DNA of 5,428 bases from Streptomyces lilacinus (GTDB taxonomy: Bacteria > Actinomycetota > Actinomycetes > Streptomycetales > Streptomycetaceae). Both the position numbers and the translations under genes were made by a program. The stretch lies in NCBI GenBank assembly GCA_000715685.1, contig KL569477.1, positions 1,577 through 7,004 on the forward strand. Direction: 5' to 3'. The notes under the pieces are model-generated. The model had not been told where the DNA came from, did no database searches, and saw only the letters and a list, made by a program, of their open reading frames with translations. The stretch's first letter is position 1; every line of letters begins with the position of its first letter. This document shows, in pieces, positions 3,881 to 5,428 of this stretch.

Positions 3881-5428
3881 ATGCCGTCCTTCTGTCCCAC
3901 CTGTGGTGTCGCGTTCGTTCCGGACGCGCGATTCTGCATGAAGTGCGGGAACGAACGCCCGGAAACGCCGGCGGAGGGCGCTGCCGCGCTGCCGCCCCCA
4001 CCCGCCGTACCGCCACCGCCGTACGCCCCTCCGCCCGCCCACGCGCCGTACGCCCCGCCCTCGCGCGGGGCGTTGTTCCTGCGCAGCGCCGCCACGGGCG
4101 ACTGGGCGGGCTCGGCGAAGGCCGCGCTGTGGCCGATCGGACTGCTCGTCGTCCTCGCCGTCGCGCTCTCCATCCCTCACACCCGCGACTACGACGCGGT
4201 GGGCTTCGGCAGTTGGCCCGACCGCTTCCAGGCCGCCATAGCCCTGCTGCTCCAGGGGCTCGGCGCCACCCTGGACGTGGACATGAGCCGCAGCAACGGC
4301 CTGCTGTCGCTGTTCGTGCGCGGCAGCGGCTCCATCTCCGTGTGGCCGCTGACCCTCACCCTGCTGTGGGCGGGCGCCGTCGCCCTCGGCGCCGCCAAGC
4401 TGCGGCGCGCGGGCACGGCGGGTACGGCAGGACGCGGTGGCGCCGAGGCCGCGTTGCGGATCGCGCTGCTGTGCGGGGCGGTGGTGCTGGTCCTCGGCCT
4501 GTACGGCCGTCCCGACCTCGAGGTCGTGTCGGTCTCGACCGCGCCCGGCCTCGCCGCGCTGTTCTCCTTCGCGCTGGCCGGTGCGGTGAGCGGCGCGGTG
4601 CTCTGCCGCGACGAGCTGTCCGTGCGCCTGGGCGCCGGCGCCCAGGTGGTCGTACGGGCGTGGGGCACCGCCCTGCGCGCCCTCGGGCTCGCGGTGGCGC
4701 TGTGCGCGCTGGTCGCGTTCGTCGTCGTCGCCACGCACCAGGACGAGATGGGCGACTGGTCCCTCCTCGCCTCGCTGCCTGTCCTCGTCAACTACGGCCT
4801 CATGACGCTCGGTCTGTCCTGGGGCGCCGGCATCGAGGCCTCGGCGACCGACCACGGCCGCCCCACCGGCGGCACCCTCGGCCTCTCCGAACTGGGTGAG
4901 ACCGCGGGCGGTTGGGCGCAGGCCGGAGCCGTGGTGCTGGGCGTGGTGTGCGCGGTGATCCTCGCCGTGGTCGCGGCGCGCCGCTCGGCGAACCGCGGCG
5001 AGCAGGTGCTGTCCGGGGTGTTCTTCCTGGCGACGGTGTGGCTGCTGTCGTTCGTCTCCGGCGGCTCGATGGAGATGACGACGGGTTCCTCCTTCTCGTA
5101 CCGCACGCAGGGGATGGAAGCCTCTGTGGGAACGAACGTGGGGGAGCTGCTGCTCTTCGGCCTCCTGTGGACGGCGGGCGCGGTGCTGCTGGCGGTGGTG
5201 CTGGGCGGGACATCGGTGGCGGGCGGGCCGGGTACGCCGGGTGGGTTCGGCGGGCTGGGTGCGCCGGGTGCGCCGGGTGGGTTCGGTGCTGCGCCTGGCG
5301 TGTTCGGTGAGCCGGCGGCGCCGGCCGTACCGCCCGTACCGGCGCAGGCGCCTCAGGCGCCTCAGGTGCCCCAGGCCCCGACGTCGCCGCCGATGCCGGC
5401 CGCACCGCCGGTGGCCGCGGAGACGGCG
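3881..5428 (+). CDS. Zinc-ribbon multi-pass membrane protein with Pro/Gly-rich linkers (3' end beyond window)
   Basis: The frame from ATG 3881 runs 516 codons to the window edge without a stop. Residues 1-27 form a zinc ribbon with C5, C8, C19 and C22 (FCPTCG and FCMKCG). Residues 35-61 are a Pro/Ala-rich linker with repeated PPYAPP and APYAPP. Then come about eight or nine hydrophobic segments, at roughly 81-98, 152-172, 190-207, 222-242, 265-285, 295-315, 347-366, 376-393 and 423-442, with polar loops and a small Arg-rich loop at 173-187. From 443 the chain becomes Gly/Pro-rich (GGFGGLGAPGAPGGFG), then a PQAPQAPQVPQAP stretch, and continues past the edge. The zinc ribbon is probably cytoplasmic, and the tail may link to another domain not seen. 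It may be related to large hydrophobic Streptomyces-specific proteins of unknown function; I cannot name the family with certainty. The start is set by GGAGG 7 bases upstream. It lies 121 bases after menG; no role in menaquinone synthesis is evident. Confidence 0.9.
   Translation, partial: MPSFCPTCGVAFVPDARFCMKCGNERPETPAEGAAALPPPPAVPPPPYAPPPAHAPYAPPSRGALFLRSAATGDWAGSAKAALWPIGLLVVLAVALSIPHTRDYDAVGFGSWPDRFQAAIALLLQGLGATLDVDMSRSNGLLSLFVRGSGSISVWPLTLTLLWAGAVALGAAKLRRAGTAGTAGRGGAEAALRIALLCGAVVLVLGLYGRPDLEVVSVSTAPGLAALFSFALAGAVSGAVLCRDELSVRLGAGAQVVVRAWGTALRALGLAVALCALVAFVVVATHQDEMGDWSLLASLPVLVNYGLMTLGLSWGAGIEASATDHGRPTGGTLGLSELGETAGGWAQAGAVVLGVVCAVILAVVAARRSANRGEQVLSGVFFLATVWLLSFVSGGSMEMTTGSSFSYRTQGMEASVGTNVGELLLFGLLWTAGAVLLAVVLGGTSVAGGPGTPGGFGGLGAPGAPGGFGAAPGVFGEPAAPAVPPVPAQAPQAPQVPQAPTSPPMPAAPPVAAETA
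5235..5286 (+). repeat. Direct repeat encoding the Gly/Pro-rich tail
   Basis: The 16-base unit CGCCGGGTGGGTTCGG occurs at 5235-5250 and exactly again at 5271-5286, with GGTGCGCCG units between them. It encodes the PGGFG repeats of the zinc-ribbon membrane protein. Such repeats can expand or contract by slippage, so linker length probably varies among strains. Confidence 0.7.
5345..5380 (+). repeat. 9-base tandem repeat encoding Q-A-P units
   Basis: Four consecutive 9-base units start with CAG: CAGGCGCCT twice exactly, then CAGGTGCCC and CAGGCCCCG. They encode QAP-QAP-QVP-QAP in the tail of the membrane protein. The two identical copies suggest recent duplication. Confidence 0.7.

Noticed and set aside
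2851..4173. 440-codon open frame on the - strand
   Set aside because: Antisense to menG and its leader, repetitive Gly/Arg composition, no recognisable motif; an artefact of high GC.
3805..4899. 364-codon + strand frame overlapping the membrane protein gene
   Set aside because: The frame from ATG 3881 has a strong ribosome binding site, a zinc ribbon and membrane segments; the alternative is Arg-rich shadow sequence.
1..5428. Complete undescribed multi-gene system such as a defence island or mobile element
   Set aside because: Apart from one lone Uma2 gene there is no transposase, integrase, toxin-antitoxin pair, nuclease-helicase set or repeat array; the rest is core metabolism and a membrane protein.

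Overview
The window looks like chromosomal DNA of a high-GC actinomycete, most probably Streptomyces or a close relative. The base composition is very GC-rich, coding frames show a strong G/C third-position bias, GTG and TTG start codons are used, and the two recognisable metabolic proteins (MqnC and MenG) read like Streptomyces versions. No species call is possible from the sequence alone.

Layout, all genes on the + strand: (1) positions 1-191, the 3' end of an unidentified CDS; (2) a 55-base gap with a possible -10 box and a small dyad; (3) mqnC at 247-1443, the radical-SAM cyclase of the futalosine menaquinone pathway; (4) 12 bases later and in the same reading frame, a 213-residue reduced amidohydrolase-like protein (1456-2097) that keeps the composite/beta domain signatures but seems to lack the catalytic metal-binding histidines; (5) a 98-110 base gap with a relatively AT-rich island; (6) a Uma2-family PD-(D/E)XK protein (2208-2825) whose codon use is visibly less G/C-biased than its neighbours; (7) a 232-base gene-free leader rich in hairpins; (8) menG/ubiE (3058-3759), demethylmenaquinone methyltransferase; (9) a 121-base spacer almost filled by one long imperfect hairpin (3787-3870) whose 3' arm runs into the Shine-Dalgarno of the next gene; (10) a large multi-pass membrane protein with an N-terminal zinc ribbon and Pro/Gly-rich linkers (3881 to the window end, still open).

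Functional reading: mqnC and menG act at a middle and the last step of menaquinone synthesis, so the window is part of a scattered menaquinone neighbourhood, interrupted by a Uma2 gene that looks acquired. The amidohydrolase remnant next to mqnC is notable because some bacteria use an amidohydrolase-superfamily enzyme to deaminate aminodeoxyfutalosine in this same pathway. The least explained non-coding signals are the 33-base-pair hairpin upstream of the zinc-ribbon membrane gene and the 16-base-pair hairpin upstream of menG. I see no RNA gene, CRISPR array, insertion sequence or complete new multi-gene system.
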